NCBI RefSeq assembly: GCF_012952295.1
Contig: NZ_JABBCH010000012.1
Coordinates: 62,001 to 126,000 of the forward strand
Direction of reading: 5' to 3'
From: Crystallibacter degradans
GTDB lineage: Bacteria > Actinomycetota > Actinomycetes > Actinomycetales > Micrococcaceae
Length of the DNA stretch: 64,000 nt
Position numbers and translations under genes: made by a program. This document shows positions 17,753 through 26,819 of the stretch, in pieces; within the stretch, counting starts at the first letter, position 1, and each line of letters starts with the position of its first letter. The notes below the pieces were generated by a model, which was given only the letters and a program-made list of their open reading frames with translations, did no database searches and was not told the DNA's origin.

Positions 17753-17766
17753 GTATCAAACCATAC
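17753..17766 (+). promoter_or_regulatory. Candidate LysR site before kdgD
   Basis: GTAT and ATAC flank a six-base spacer (17753-17766), and the extended GGTATCA is the reverse complement of TGATACC found upstream of the LysR gene at 16812-16818. Such short symmetric sites fit LTTR operators, but the match is short and the call is weak. Confidence 0.3.
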
Positions 17767-17875
17767 AAAAACACTCTTGGACATGCATCGAAAGTGTTCC
17801 TAGGCTGGCAGCAATGCAAACCCCCTTTCGGCGCTACGGCAAGGACCTGGCGCCGCCGATCTAAGGACACAACAC

Positions 17876-18790
17876 GTGGCACAGCTGAACCCGGCCGAAT
17901 TGGCAACCCAGATCAAATCCGGCCTGCTCTCTTTCCCGGTTACGCACTTCGATGCGGACCTGCAGTTCGATGAGGCCCGGTACCGCGAGCACCTCGCCTG
18001 GCAGGCCGGCTACGACGTCGCAGGCCTCTTCGCCGGCGGCGGCACGGGTGAAGGCTTCTCGCTCACCACCACGGAAATGGAACGCGTGGTCCGGGTTGCG
18101 GTGGATGAAATCGGCGGCAAGGTCCCCGTTCTGGCCTCCGCCACCGGCCCCACTTTCCAGGCCATCGAGCAGGCGAAGTCTGCCGAGGCCGCCGGCGCGG
18201 ACGGCCTGCTGCTGCTGCCGCCGTACCTGACCGAGGCGGACCAGGAAGGCCTGATCGAACACGTCAGCGCAGTCTGCCGCGCCACCAACCTGGGCGTCAT
18301 CGTCTACAGCCGCGCGAACGCCGTCCTGACGGACACGTCCGTGGCCATCCTGGCCGAGCGCAACCCGAACCTGATCGGCTTCAAGGACGGCATCGGCAAC
18401 ATCGAGCAGATGACCCGGATTTACGCCAAGGTGGGCGAGCGCCTCGCATACATCGGCGGACTGCCGACGGCGGAGACCTTCGCCCTGCCGCTGCTGCAGC
18501 TGGGCGTGAGCACCTACTCCTCGGCGATGTTCAACTTCGTACCCGAATTCGCGCTTGGCTTCTACCAGGACGTCCGCGCCGAGAACCGCACGGCGGTCTA
18601 CCAGAAGCTCAACGACTTCGTCATCCCCTACCTCGACATCCGCGACCGGGTGAAGGGCTACGGCGTGTCCATCGTCAAGGCCGGCCTGACCGCAGTGGGC
18701 CGCGACGGCGGCAAGGTCCGCCCGCCGCTGCAGGACCTCACCGAGTCCGACCTGCACGAACTGACCACCCTGATCAACAAAATCAGCTAG
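17876..18790 (+). CDS. kdgD: 5-dehydro-4-deoxyglucarate dehydratase
   Basis: A 304-residue class I aldolase-fold enzyme of the DapA superfamily. It dehydrates and decarboxylates 5-dehydro-4-deoxyglucarate to 2-oxoglutarate semialdehyde. The Schiff-base Lys170 is in [11 protein letters not shown], the catalytic Tyr144 in VIVYSRAN, and [12 protein letters not shown] is the substrate loop. The start is GTG at 17876, with AAGGA upstream. The product joins both dehydratase branches of the cluster (talarate/galactarate and glucarate). The aldehyde dehydrogenase gene follows after 11 bases, so this is the first gene of a three-enzyme operon. Confidence 0.95.
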   Translation: MAQLNPAELATQIKSGLLSFPVTHFDADLQFDEARYREHLAWQAGYDVAGLFAGGGTGEGFSLTTTEMERVVRVAVDEIGGKVPVLASATGPTFQAIEQAKSAEAAGADGLLLLPPYLTEADQEGLIEHVSAVCRATNLGVIVYSRANAVLTDTSVAILAERNPNLIGFKDGIGNIEQMTRIYAKVGERLAYIGGLPTAETFALPLLQLGVSTYSSAMFNFVPEFALGFYQDVRAENRTAVYQKLNDFVIPYLDIRDRVKGYGVSIVKAGLTAVGRDGGKVRPPLQDLTESDLHELTTLINKIS

Positions 18791-18801
18791 GAGATTCCCC
18801 C

Positions 18802-20388
18802 GTGCCCATTACAGGAAATTCCATCATCGCCGGTACCCCGGTCAACGGGACCGACGGCGAAGTCAACGCCATCAATCCGGCCACCGGCGCAAAGCTTGAA
18901 CCGGCGTTCGGCATGGTCAGCGTGGCGCAACTCGAAGACGCCACCAAGGCAGCCGAAGCAGCGTTCGACACCTACCGCGCCACTTCCCCCGAGGTGCGCG
19001 CAGCGTTCCTTGAGCGTATCGCCGACAACATCGAAGCCATCGGCGCCGAACTGACCGAACGCGGCACCGCCGAAACCGGCCTGCCCGCCGGCCGGTTGGA
19101 AGGCGAACGCGGCCGCACCATCGGCCAGCTGCGGATGTTCGCCGCCGTGGTCCGCCAAGGTGACCATCTGCAGGTCCGCATCGATCCGGCACAGCCGGAC
19201 CGCAAACCGGCGGCCCGCCTGGACATCCGCCAGCGCCACATCCCGCTGGGCCCGGTGGCCGTATTCGGCGCCAGTAACTTCCCGCTGGCGTTCTCCACCG
19301 CCGGCGGGGACACCGCCTCCGCGCTGGCCGCCGGCTGCCCGGTGATCGTGAAGGCGCACAACGCCCACCCGGGTACTGCCGAACTTGTAGGCCAGGCCGT
19401 GGCCAAGGCTGTCAAGGACAGCGACCTGCCCGACGGCGTCTTCTCGCTGCTCTTCGGCGCCGGCCGCTCGGTCGGCCAGGCCCTCGTGGCGGACCCGCGC
19501 ATCAAGGCCGTGGGCTTCACCGGCTCGCAGGCCGGCGGCATCGCCCTGATGAAGACCGCAGCCGCGCGGCCGGAACCGATCCCGGTGTACGCCGAGATGT
19601 CCTCCATCAACCCGGTGTTTGTCCTGCCTGGCGCCATCGCCGAAGACGCGGCGGCTCTGGCCGGCGACTTTGTCGGGTCGCTGACCATGGGGGCCGGGCA
19701 GTTCTGCACCAACCCCGGGCTGGTCTTTGTCCCCGAAGGCAAAACCGGCGACGCCTTCATCAGCGCCGCGGCAGGCTCGCTGCGTTCCTGCGCGGGCCAG
19801 ACCATGCTCACTCCGGGCATCGCCGGCGCGTGGGAAGACGGCGTGAAGGAACTGGCCGCGGCCGACGGCGTGGAGCAGGTCGCCGAGGGCGCCCCGGGTG
19901 CCACCGAGAACGCCCCGGCACCGCGGCTGTTCAGCACCAGTGCGGAAAACTTCGCGGCCTCCCCGCGGCTGCAGGAGGAAGTCTTCGGCGCAGCCGGGCT
20001 CTTTGTCCGCTACTCGGATGCTGCCGAACTCGCCACCGCTACCGAGAACCTCCAGGGACAGCTCACCGCGACTGTCCACTACGCGCAGGGCGACGAGGTG
20101 GCGGCCAGTGAGCTGCTCCCCGTGCTGGAGCGCAGGGTTGGCCGCATCCTCTTCAACGGCTGGCCCACCGGCGTCGAAGTTGGACATGCCATGGTCCATG
20201 GCGGGCCGTTCCCGGCGACGTCCGATTCACGCTCCACCTCCGTAGGCAGCCTGGCCATCCACCGCTTCCAGCGGCCGGTCAGCTACCAGAACGTTCCGGA
20301 CGAGCTCCTGCCGGCACCGCTGCAGGATAACAACCCGTGGAAACTGAACCGCCGCCTCGACGGCAGCGTAGAAAACGCGAAGGACTAG
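18802..20388 (+). CDS. 2-oxoglutarate semialdehyde dehydrogenase (aldehyde dehydrogenase, NADP+)
   Basis: A 528-residue aldehyde dehydrogenase expected to oxidise 2-oxoglutarate semialdehyde, the kdgD product, to 2-oxoglutarate. Motifs in order: LGPVAVFGASNFPLAFS (cofactor-domain Asn), a Lys in CPVIVKAHNAHP, the Glu-bearing EMSSINPVFVLP and the nucleophile region MGAGQFCTNPGLVFV with the catalytic Cys. The long form (over 500 residues, EMSS instead of ELGG) is typical of the KGSADH subgroup of sugar-acid pathways. GTG start at 18802 after GGAG. It is followed four bases later by gudD. Confidence 0.9.
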   Translation: MPITGNSIIAGTPVNGTDGEVNAINPATGAKLEPAFGMVSVAQLEDATKAAEAAFDTYRATSPEVRAAFLERIADNIEAIGAELTERGTAETGLPAGRLEGERGRTIGQLRMFAAVVRQGDHLQVRIDPAQPDRKPAARLDIRQRHIPLGPVAVFGASNFPLAFSTAGGDTASALAAGCPVIVKAHNAHPGTAELVGQAVAKAVKDSDLPDGVFSLLFGAGRSVGQALVADPRIKAVGFTGSQAGGIALMKTAAARPEPIPVYAEMSSINPVFVLPGAIAEDAAALAGDFVGSLTMGAGQFCTNPGLVFVPEGKTGDAFISAAAGSLRSCAGQTMLTPGIAGAWEDGVKELAAADGVEQVAEGAPGATENAPAPRLFSTSAENFAASPRLQEEVFGAAGLFVRYSDAAELATATENLQGQLTATVHYAQGDEVAASELLPVLERRVGRILFNGWPTGVEVGHAMVHGGPFPATSDSRSTSVGSLAIHRFQRPVSYQNVPDELLPAPLQDNNPWKLNRRLDGSVENAKD

Positions 20389-20391
20389 CGC

Positions 20392-21723
20392 ATGGCAAGT
20401 AACACCCCCACGATCGTCTCGGTCGAGGCCGTCCCGGTAGCCGGCCATGACAGCATGCTGCTGAACCTCAGCGGTGCGCACGGCCCGTTCTTCACGCGCA
20501 ACATCGCCATCATCACTGACAGCAACGGCAACACCGGGTTAGGTGAAGTGCCCGGCGGCGAAGCCATCCGCAGCACGATCGAGGAAGCCGGCAGCATCCT
20601 CGTCGGCCAGCCGATCTCGCTGTACCGGCAGCTGCTGCGCAAGGTCTCGGTTGCTTTCGCTGACCGGGATGCCGGCGGGCGCGGGGCCCAGACCTTCGAT
20701 CTGCGCACCACCATCCACGCCGTCACGGCGCTGGAATCCGGGCTGCTGGACCTGATGGGACAGCACCTGGGCGTGCCGGTGGCCGAGCTCCTCGGCGAAG
20801 GCCAGCAGCGGGACAAGGTCCAGATGCTCGGCTACCTGTTCTACGTGGCGGACCGCAAGAAGACCGATCTGCCGTACCTGGCCGAGGAAAACCCGGCCGA
20901 CGACTGGGAACGGCTGCGCCGCGAGGAGGCCATGACGCCGGAGGCGATTGTTGCCCTGGCTGAAGCTGCCCAGCAGCGCTACGGGTTCCAGGACTTCAAG
21001 CTCAAGGGCGGCGTGCTCCCGGGCAAGGAAGAGGTCGCCGCGGTGACCGCGCTGGCCAAGCGTTTTCCGGAAGCCCGGATCACGCTTGATCCCAACGGCG
21101 GCTGGCTGCTGCAGGAAGCTATTGAACTCTGCAGCGGTTTGGGCGGCGTGCTGGCCTATGCCGAGGATCCCTGCGGCCCGGAGGGAACTTACTCCGGACG
21201 CGAGACCATGGCGGAGTTCCGGCGGGCCACCGGCCTGCCGACGGCGACCAACATGATTGCCACGGACTGGCGGCAGATGGCCCACGCCATCCGGACGAAC
21301 GCCGTCGATATTCCGCTGGCGGATCCGCATTTCTGGACCATGCAGGGCTCGGTCCGGGTGGCGCAGCTGTGCAGTGACTTCGGCCTGACGTGGGGTTCGC
21401 ACTCGAACAACCACTTCGACATCTCGCTGGCCATGTTCACCCAGGTGGGTGCCGCGGCGCCGGGCAAGATCACGGCTCTGGACACGCACTGGATCTGGCA
21501 GGACGGCCAGGGACTGACCAAGGATCCGTTGCAGATCAAGGGCGGCTACATCGAGGTCCCGGCACGCCCGGGCCTCGGCGTGGAACTGGACCGGCAGGCA
21601 CTCGAGGCGGCGCACCAGCTTTACCTCGAACACGGGCTCGGTGCCCGGGACGATGCCGCCGCCATGCAGTTCCTGGTGCCCGGCTGGGAGTTCAACCCGA
21701 AGCGGCCTGCGCTGGTGCGCTAG
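20392..21723 (+). CDS. gudD: Glucarate dehydratase
   Basis: A 443-residue enolase-superfamily enzyme that dehydrates D-glucarate to 5-dehydro-4-deoxyglucarate. Features include [15 protein letters not shown], the K-x-K region [11 protein letters not shown], ligand stretches TLDPNGGW and [20 protein letters not shown], and [15 protein letters not shown] with the catalytic His. Length and order match GudD and are clearly different from the talarate/galactarate dehydratase at 11074. It is the last gene of the kdgD operon, three bases behind the dehydrogenase stop, and a good terminator follows. Confidence 0.95.
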   Translation: MASNTPTIVSVEAVPVAGHDSMLLNLSGAHGPFFTRNIAIITDSNGNTGLGEVPGGEAIRSTIEEAGSILVGQPISLYRQLLRKVSVAFADRDAGGRGAQTFDLRTTIHAVTALESGLLDLMGQHLGVPVAELLGEGQQRDKVQMLGYLFYVADRKKTDLPYLAEENPADDWERLRREEAMTPEAIVALAEAAQQRYGFQDFKLKGGVLPGKEEVAAVTALAKRFPEARITLDPNGGWLLQEAIELCSGLGGVLAYAEDPCGPEGTYSGRETMAEFRRATGLPTATNMIATDWRQMAHAIRTNAVDIPLADPHFWTMQGSVRVAQLCSDFGLTWGSHSNNHFDISLAMFTQVGAAAPGKITALDTHWIWQDGQGLTKDPLQIKGGYIEVPARPGLGVELDRQALEAAHQLYLEHGLGARDDAAAMQFLVPGWEFNPKRPALVR

Positions 21724-21755
21724 AAAAGTTCGGTCCGCTAGTAAAGTCGAAAGGT

Positions 21756-21794
21756 CCGGCCCCGCTGTCCCAGGCTGCGGGGCCGGTTCCTTTT
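21756..21794 (+). terminator. Intrinsic terminator of the kdgD-gudD operon
   Basis: CCGGCCCCGC (21756-21765) and GCGGGGCCGG (21777-21786) form a perfect 10-bp GC stem with an 11-base loop, followed by TTCCTTTT. This is one of the few stems in the window with a real T-run. Confidence 0.85.
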
Positions 21795-21816
21795 GCCTGG
21801 GATACGGAGGTTTGTG

Positions 21817-22737
21817 TTGGTCGGCGTCCTGATTGGTTTCGCCATTGTCGGCGCCGTCATAGTGGTTGGCTACATTGCCGCGCGCTTCCAGATCGGCGGC
21901 CCGCACGCCGCCCAGGCCCTGACCCAGACCGCCTTTTTCATCACCAACCCGGCGCTGCTGTTTACCGTGCTCGCCCAGGCGGATCTGGAGGCGGTCTTCT
22001 CCGCCTACGTGCCGATTGCCCTGATCACCTCGGTGTCGACGGCGGGGCTTTATGTGCTGCTGAGCCGGATCTGGTTCCGCCGTCCGGCCGCCGAAACCGC
22101 CGTCGGCGCGATGGCGAGTTCGTATGTGAATGCGAACAACATCGGCATTCCGATCGCCCTCTACGCTTTGGGGAACGCGACGCCGGTGGCGCCGGTGCTG
22201 CTGATCCAGCTGCTGTTGCTGGCGCCGGCGTACCTGACCATCCTGGATCTCTCCTCCGGGCGCAAACCGTCGCTGAAAAACATCGTGACGCAGCCGTTCC
22301 GCAATCCGATGATCATCGCGTCGTTTCTGGGCGTGGCCGTGGCTTGGACCGGCGTCGAACTTCCCGAAGTGGTCTGGGAGCCGCTGATGCTGTTGGGCGG
22401 GGCGGCCGTTCCGCTGGTACTGATGGCTTTCGGTATGTCGCTGCGCGGCAGCCGGCCGCTGAAGGTGAGCGAGGGCCGCACCGAGGTCATCGTCGCCACC
22501 GCGCTGAAATCCGCCGTGATGCCGCTGCTCACGTACCTGGTGGCCACGTTCCTGTTCCGGCTGGATGCGGAGCTGGTCTTCGGGGCGGTCATCATGGCGG
22601 CCCTGCCCTCGGCGCAGAACGTCTTCCTCTTCGCCAGCCGTTACGGCCGCGGCATCACCGTGGCCCGCGACGTGGTCCTGCTGTCCTCCGCGCTGGCGGT
22701 GCCGGCCCTCATCATCGCAGCCTGGCTGCTGGCCTAG
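21817..22737 (+). CDS. AEC family transporter (auxin efflux carrier type)
   Basis: A roughly 306-residue membrane protein with about ten membrane segments in two five-helix halves. Family marks are the N-terminal ITNPALLFTVLAQ, the crossover region SYVNANNIGIPIALYAL, and the C-terminal AALPSAQNVFLFASRYG. AEC proteins move organic anions such as malate or malonate. I place the start at TTG 21817, six bases after GGAGG (21806-21810); GTG 21814 and TTG 21793 are in-frame options. It begins just after the gudD terminator, so aldarate transport is possible but unproven. Confidence 0.8.
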   Translation: MVGVLIGFAIVGAVIVVGYIAARFQIGGPHAAQALTQTAFFITNPALLFTVLAQADLEAVFSAYVPIALITSVSTAGLYVLLSRIWFRRPAAETAVGAMASSYVNANNIGIPIALYALGNATPVAPVLLIQLLLLAPAYLTILDLSSGRKPSLKNIVTQPFRNPMIIASFLGVAVAWTGVELPEVVWEPLMLLGGAAVPLVLMAFGMSLRGSRPLKVSEGRTEVIVATALKSAVMPLLTYLVATFLFRLDAELVFGAVIMAALPSAQNVFLFASRYGRGITVARDVVLLSSALAVPALIIAAWLLA

Positions 22738-22759
22738 CGCCGGCCGCCGGCCGCCAGCG

Positions 22760-23596
22760 CTATCCGGCCCCGGGCTTCAAGCGCATCTGCTCCGGCCTTT
22801 CCAACAGGAGCCATCGCGGTTGTCCATCACGCTCATGCCCCCGCGCGGTGAACCGGTCCGCCTCAACGAGCTGCTCCAGCCCGAGTCCCGTGAGGGACTG
22901 GACATCCTGCACGGGAACCTGGAAGGTCCGGTACGGCCCGAGCGGCGGAATCTCGCCCGCTGCCGTGGCCGCCGTGGTCAGCCGTTCCAGTTCGATCTCG
23001 TCCAGCAAGGGAGACTGGTCCAGGATGTAGGCGGTGCTCGCAATTCCTTCGGCGGCGCGCCAGGCTGCTACTTTCCAGAACAGCAGCGGGATAGAGAAGC
23101 CCCGGTACCGCGGATCCGCATCATCGAAGACCGGACCGGTGAAGACACTGAGCCTGGTGTCGTAGTTGTCCGCATGGTCCATCAGGTAGTCCTCCAGGCC
23201 CAGCCACAGGTCCTTGGACTGGTTGAAGGTGTTTACCTGCGGTGCGGCGTTCGTATAGAAGAACGTTTCCGTGTTGGCCTTGGCGGCCTCGACCCGCCTG
23301 CCCCACACCGGGTCCAGCCGCCGCACCAGATGCCCGCGGTCAAGATCGTTTCCGCGGTACAGGTCCTCACCTGCCTGTAGGTCCGCAGCCAGCCTCGGAT
23401 CCAGCCGCCAGTTGTCTTCCCGTGGCAAGTCCTGGAGCTGGGCGCCGTCGATGTTCACTGCGGCCAGCTCCGCGAGCCGTTGCTGTGTGTTGAGGCAGAT
23501 CGTGAAATGGGTGTAGTCGAGCACCTTCACCGCGGTTGCGGGACGGGGAAGTTCAACGGTGGTCAGCAAGAAGTCCGCGCTGTAGCCCTGGGTCAT
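22760..23596 (-). CDS. DNA/RNA non-specific endonuclease
   Basis: A 278-residue beta-beta-alpha-metal nuclease of the Serratia nuclease/EndoG family, which cuts DNA and RNA without sequence preference. The catalytic motif is D86-R-G-H89 in LDRGHLVRR; the metal Asn and its frame N-A-A-P-Q (N116) and a later Asn-Trp pattern follow as expected. ATG 23596 is preferred because GGATGGAAG lies upstream; the frame extends eight codons further. No signal peptide is seen, so secretion is not supported. It forms a minus-strand group with the small gene upstream (90 bases apart). Confidence 0.85.
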   Translation of the reverse strand: MTQGYSADFLLTTVELPRPATAVKVLDYTHFTICLNTQQRLAELAAVNIDGAQLQDLPREDNWRLDPRLAADLQAGEDLYRGNDLDRGHLVRRLDPVWGRRVEAAKANTETFFYTNAAPQVNTFNQSKDLWLGLEDYLMDHADNYDTRLSVFTGPVFDDADPRYRGFSIPLLFWKVAAWRAAEGIASTAYILDQSPLLDEIELERLTTAATAAGEIPPLGPYRTFQVPVQDVQSLTGLGLEQLVEADRFTARGHERDGQPRWLLLERPEQMRLKPGAG

Positions 23597-23686
23597 GCTT
23601 CCATCCTGCGGCACCCGCATGAACGGCGGGAAGCGCCAACCGGAAATCCGGTTGACGCTTCCGCGACCGTCAGTTTTTCCGCGGTC

Positions 23687-23890
23687 CTAGTCGACGAATT
23701 CGGACTGCGTCTCAATGAAGTCCCAGTCCTTCGGCGCCAGCGTTGTGTCCTTAAGATCCGGGCCGCCCGCGTCATAAACCTCGAGGGCGACATCCGACTC
23801 AACGCTCTCGGCCCGCAGGTTCTGCCGGAACCACTGTTTGGTTGCCGTGTGCAGCTCCGGCCACCACTGTTCAATGCTCTTCTCAGTCAT
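23687..23890 (-). CDS. Small hypothetical protein
   Basis: A 67-residue acidic protein (MTEKSIEQWWPELHTATKQW...) that I do not recognise. It starts with a helix rich in Trp and Gln and ends in FIETQSEFVD; there is no signal or membrane segment. GGAGG lies about eight bases before the ATG at 23890, and codon use is normal, so it is probably translated. It lies between the endonuclease and the polyol dehydrogenase on the same strand. It could be an immunity protein for the nuclease, but nothing in the sequence shows that. Confidence 0.5.
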   Translation of the reverse strand: MTEKSIEQWWPELHTATKQWFRQNLRAESVESDVALEVYDAGGPDLKDTTLAPKDWDFIETQSEFVD

Positions 23891-23965
23891 CTCAGGCCCT
23901 CCGTTGTCGTCTGGTTCCACCGTAAGTGCGGACAGCGGCAGGTACAAGGTCATCCCCGGAACGAA

Positions 23966-25000
23966 CTAGGGACGGACCACCGCCTTGAGCGCACCCGGCG
24001 TGGCCCCGGCGGTCAGCGCCGCTTCCACGTCATCAAGCGTGTGGTGCGAGGTGACCAGGCCGTCGAGGTCCACCAAGCCCCGAGCCGCAAGTTCGACGGC
24101 GGTGGGCCAGGTATTCGCATAGCGGAACGTTCCGGTGATCGTCAGTTCCCGGCCCTGGACCAGCGGGACCGGCAGCGCAATACTGTCTGCTCCCATGCCG
24201 ACCAGCACGCAGCGGCCCCGCGGGGCCAGCCGTTGCAGGCCGGAAAGGATGGCAGGTTCGGCGCCGGTGGCATCGATGAAGACGTCATAGCCGCCGCCGG
24301 GATATGCGTCGCCGGCCGCGGGCATTTCCGCCGTCGTAAACGTCTGTGCCGCACCATACCGCTGGCCGAGTTCCAGGCGCTCCTTGCGGACGTCGGTCAG
24401 GGTCACCGCAGCACCGGCCACGCGGCAGACCTGCGAAATGAGCAGTCCGATCGGCCCAGCACCGGCCACCAGCACCTTCGCTCCGAGGCGGACGTCCCCG
24501 GCAGACTTCGCAGCCAACGCCACGCTGAGCGGTTCCAGCAGGGCGGCGGCGTCGTCGGAAACATGCTCCGGTACGGGATGGCAGAACGCGGCGGGGTGGA
24601 CCGCATATTCGGCGAAAACGCCGTCCACCGGCGGGGTGGCGAAGAACCGCAGGGCCGGATCCAGGTTGTAGTGGCCGGCCAGGCTTTCGGCCGAGAGCGG
24701 GTCCGGAATTCCCGGTTCAAGCGATACCCGCTGGCCCACCGCCCGGTTGGACACACCGGAGCCCAGCGCCACAATCTCGCCGGACGGCTCGTGCCCGAGG
24801 ACCAGCGGCTGCTCAACTACGTACGGTCCGATCCTGCCCTCGCGGTAATAGTGCGTGTCCGAGCCGCAGACACCAACCGATCTGATCCGCACCAGCACTT
24901 CTCCCGGACCGGGCGTGGGAACCAGACGTTCCTCAACGCGCAGTTTGCCCGGCCCGTCCAGCACCGAAACCTGCATAGTCATATCTCCCTGCTCGCTCAT
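23966..25000 (-). CDS. Zinc-dependent polyol (sorbitol/xylitol-type) dehydrogenase
   Basis: A 344-residue medium-chain dehydrogenase that would oxidise a sugar alcohol to its ketose with NAD+. Catalytic zinc ligands are in GVCGSDTHYY (Cys) and GHEPSGEIV (His-Glu), and the NAD Rossmann motif is VAGAGPIGLL. The four Cys of the structural zinc lobe are missing, as in true sorbitol dehydrogenases. ATG 25000 overlaps the upstream permease stop (ATGA) and is preferred; ATG 24982 and 24976 are in frame. It is the last gene of the solute-binding protein-permease-permease operon. Confidence 0.85.
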   Translation of the reverse strand: MSEQGDMTMQVSVLDGPGKLRVEERLVPTPGPGEVLVRIRSVGVCGSDTHYYREGRIGPYVVEQPLVLGHEPSGEIVALGSGVSNRAVGQRVSLEPGIPDPLSAESLAGHYNLDPALRFFATPPVDGVFAEYAVHPAAFCHPVPEHVSDDAAALLEPLSVALAAKSAGDVRLGAKVLVAGAGPIGLLISQVCRVAGAAVTLTDVRKERLELGQRYGAAQTFTTAEMPAAGDAYPGGGYDVFIDATGAEPAILSGLQRLAPRGRCVLVGMGADSIALPVPLVQGRELTITGTFRYANTWPTAVELAARGLVDLDGLVTSHHTLDDVEAALTAGATPGALKAVVRP

Positions 25001-25872
25001 TTGACTGCTCCCATCGACAGACCGCGGACCAACTGCTTCTGGGCAATCCAGCCGGCCAGCACCACTGGCAGGGACGCCAGCACCGAGGCCGCGGAAAGTT
25101 TGGCCAGGAACAGGCCCTCGCTGGTCATTTGCGAGACCAGGAAGACCGGTGTCGTTGCCGCCTTGGCCGCGGTGAGATTCAGCGCGAAGAAAAACTCGTT
25201 CCAAGCGAAGATCACGCAGATCAGTGCCGTCGCGGCCAGGCCGGGGGCCACCATGGGCATCAGGATGGTACGCATGGTTTTCAGCAGGCCTGCACCGTCC
25301 ATCTGGGCGGCTTCCAGCACCTCGCCCGGCACCTCTTCGAAAAAGGAGCGCATCATCCAAATGGCGATCGGCAGGTTCATCGCCGTGTAGAGCACCACCA
25401 GTGTCCAGATGTTGTCCAGCACCTTCAGCTGCCCGGCGATGACGTAGATCGGCATGATCACGGCGACCACGGGGAGCATTTTGGTCGAGATGAAGAAGAA
25501 CAGCACATCCTGGGTCTTCTTCACCGGGCGGATGCTCAGCGCATAGGAGGCCGGCACCGCGAGCACGATCACCAGCAGCGTGGACACTCCCGTGGCGATC
25601 AGCGAGTTCAGGAAGTAGGACCCTGCGCCCGCTTCCAGGACCGCGCGGTACTGGTCCAGCGTGGGTTCGAAGAAGAAGGTGGGCGGATTGGATGCGGCCG
25701 CGGACTCCTGTTTGAAGGAGGTCATCACCATCCAGATCACCGGGGAGAAGAATCCGATGGCCAAAATCCAGGTCAAAACCGTTAATAACGACGACGGCCG
25801 GCGGCCTCGTTTCGGTGCTTTCTCGGAGCGGCCGGCGGCGGAGGCCGGCGCGGTAGCAGTATCGATGGCCAC
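24997..25872 (-). CDS. Carbohydrate ABC transporter permease (MalG-like)
   Basis: A 291-residue inner-membrane permease with six predicted membrane segments. The cytoplasmic EAA loop EVLEAAQMDGAGLLKTMRTI, ending near IL-M-P-M-V-A-P-G, is the site that docks the ATPase. The N-terminal 30 residues are basic and Pro-rich. It pairs with the MalF-like permease two bases upstream and overlaps the dehydrogenase start. The cargo is probably a polyol, given the dehydrogenase and kinase around it. No ATP-binding subunit is encoded nearby, so a shared MsiK-type ATPase is likely. Confidence 0.88.
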   Translation of the reverse strand: MAIDTATAPASAAGRSEKAPKRGRRPSSLLTVLTWILAIGFFSPVIWMVMTSFKQESAAASNPPTFFFEPTLDQYRAVLEAGAGSYFLNSLIATGVSTLLVIVLAVPASYALSIRPVKKTQDVLFFFISTKMLPVVAVIMPIYVIAGQLKVLDNIWTLVVLYTAMNLPIAIWMMRSFFEEVPGEVLEAAQMDGAGLLKTMRTILMPMVAPGLAATALICVIFAWNEFFFALNLTAAKAATTPVFLVSQMTSEGLFLAKLSAASVLASLPVVLAGWIAQKQLVRGLSMGAVK

Positions 25873-25874
25873 GT

Positions 25875-26819
25875 CTAGTCCTTTACGTCGAAGCTGCGGA
25901 AAATCAGGCGCAGCGCGAAGGTAGCAATGATGATGGTGGCGATCACGACAATGACGCCCATGGCGGCGGCTTGGCCGATGTCGAAGCCGAGGAACGCGCG
26001 CTGGTAGATGTAGAACGGCAGGTTGGCGCTGGCTGTGCCCGGGCCACCGGCCGTCATCAAGTAGATCTGGTCAAATGTGTTGACCACGTAGATTGCACCG
26101 AGCAGCACACCCAGTTCGATGTAGCGGCGCAGCTGCGGGAGCGTGATGGAAACGAAAGTTTTCCACCAGCCGGCCCCGTCCATCTGGGCAGCTTCCAGAA
26201 CGTCTTTCGGCTGGGCCTGCAGCCCGGCGAGGACCAGCAGCATCATGAACGGCGTCCACTGCCAGACCAGTGCCATCAGGATCGAGATCACCGGGAACGA
26301 CGATGTCCAGTCCACCGCCGGAATCCCGAACAGTCCGAGGATCCAGTTGAACAGGCCATAGCTGGGGTTGAGCATCGACACGGACCACAGCACCGCGCTG
26401 GCGACCGGCATGATCAGGAAAGGCGTAATCAATAGCGTCCTGACGAAGCCGCGGCCCTTGAAGTTGCGGTCCAGCAGCAAAGCAAAGACGATGCCCAGGA
26501 CCATGGCAGCGAAGACACAGCCCAGCGTGAAGATGATGCTGTTAAGGGCGGCCTGGCGGAAGGTCGAGTCCGCGAAGATGTCGATGTAGTTCCTCAGCCC
26601 GACGAAAGCATCGCCGTCGGGCCGCAGCAGATTCCAGTTCTGCAGGGAGTACCAAAGGGTAAAGAGGAAGGGCAGCTGCGTGACGATGATCGTGAAGATC
26701 AGCGCCGGCAGCAAGGGGCCTCGGCGGCGCCATCCCTCTGCCTTGGCCGCTTTGGCGCGGTCCCGGTCCTGGCGTTGCTCATGCCGCTTCAACTGTTGCT
26801 TCTCAACGAGCGTAGACAT
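25875..26819 (-). CDS. Carbohydrate ABC transporter permease (MalF-like)
   Basis: A 314-residue permease with six membrane segments. The long basic N-terminus (KRHEQRQDRDRAKAAKAEGW) precedes the first segment at about residues 33-53, and the EAA loop reads DVLEAAQMDGAGWWKTFVSI. Its ATG shares one base with the stop of the binding-protein gene (TGATG at 26817-26821), pointing to coupled translation. With the next permease it forms the membrane channel of a CUT1-type sugar or polyol importer. Confidence 0.88.
   Translation of the reverse strand: MSTLVEKQQLKRHEQRQDRDRAKAAKAEGWRRRGPLLPALIFTIIVTQLPFLFTLWYSLQNWNLLRPDGDAFVGLRNYIDIFADSTFRQAALNSIIFTLGCVFAAMVLGIVFALLLDRNFKGRGFVRTLLITPFLIMPVASAVLWSVSMLNPSYGLFNWILGLFGIPAVDWTSSFPVISILMALVWQWTPFMMLLVLAGLQAQPKDVLEAAQMDGAGWWKTFVSITLPQLRRYIELGVLLGAIYVVNTFDQIYLMTAGGPGTASANLPFYIYQRAFLGFDIGQAAAMGVIVVIATIIIATFALRLIFRSFDVKD

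Noticed and set aside
20539-21906. A long minus-strand open frame across gudD
   Set aside because: gudD is unmistakable on the plus strand, and the antisense protein has no domain features.
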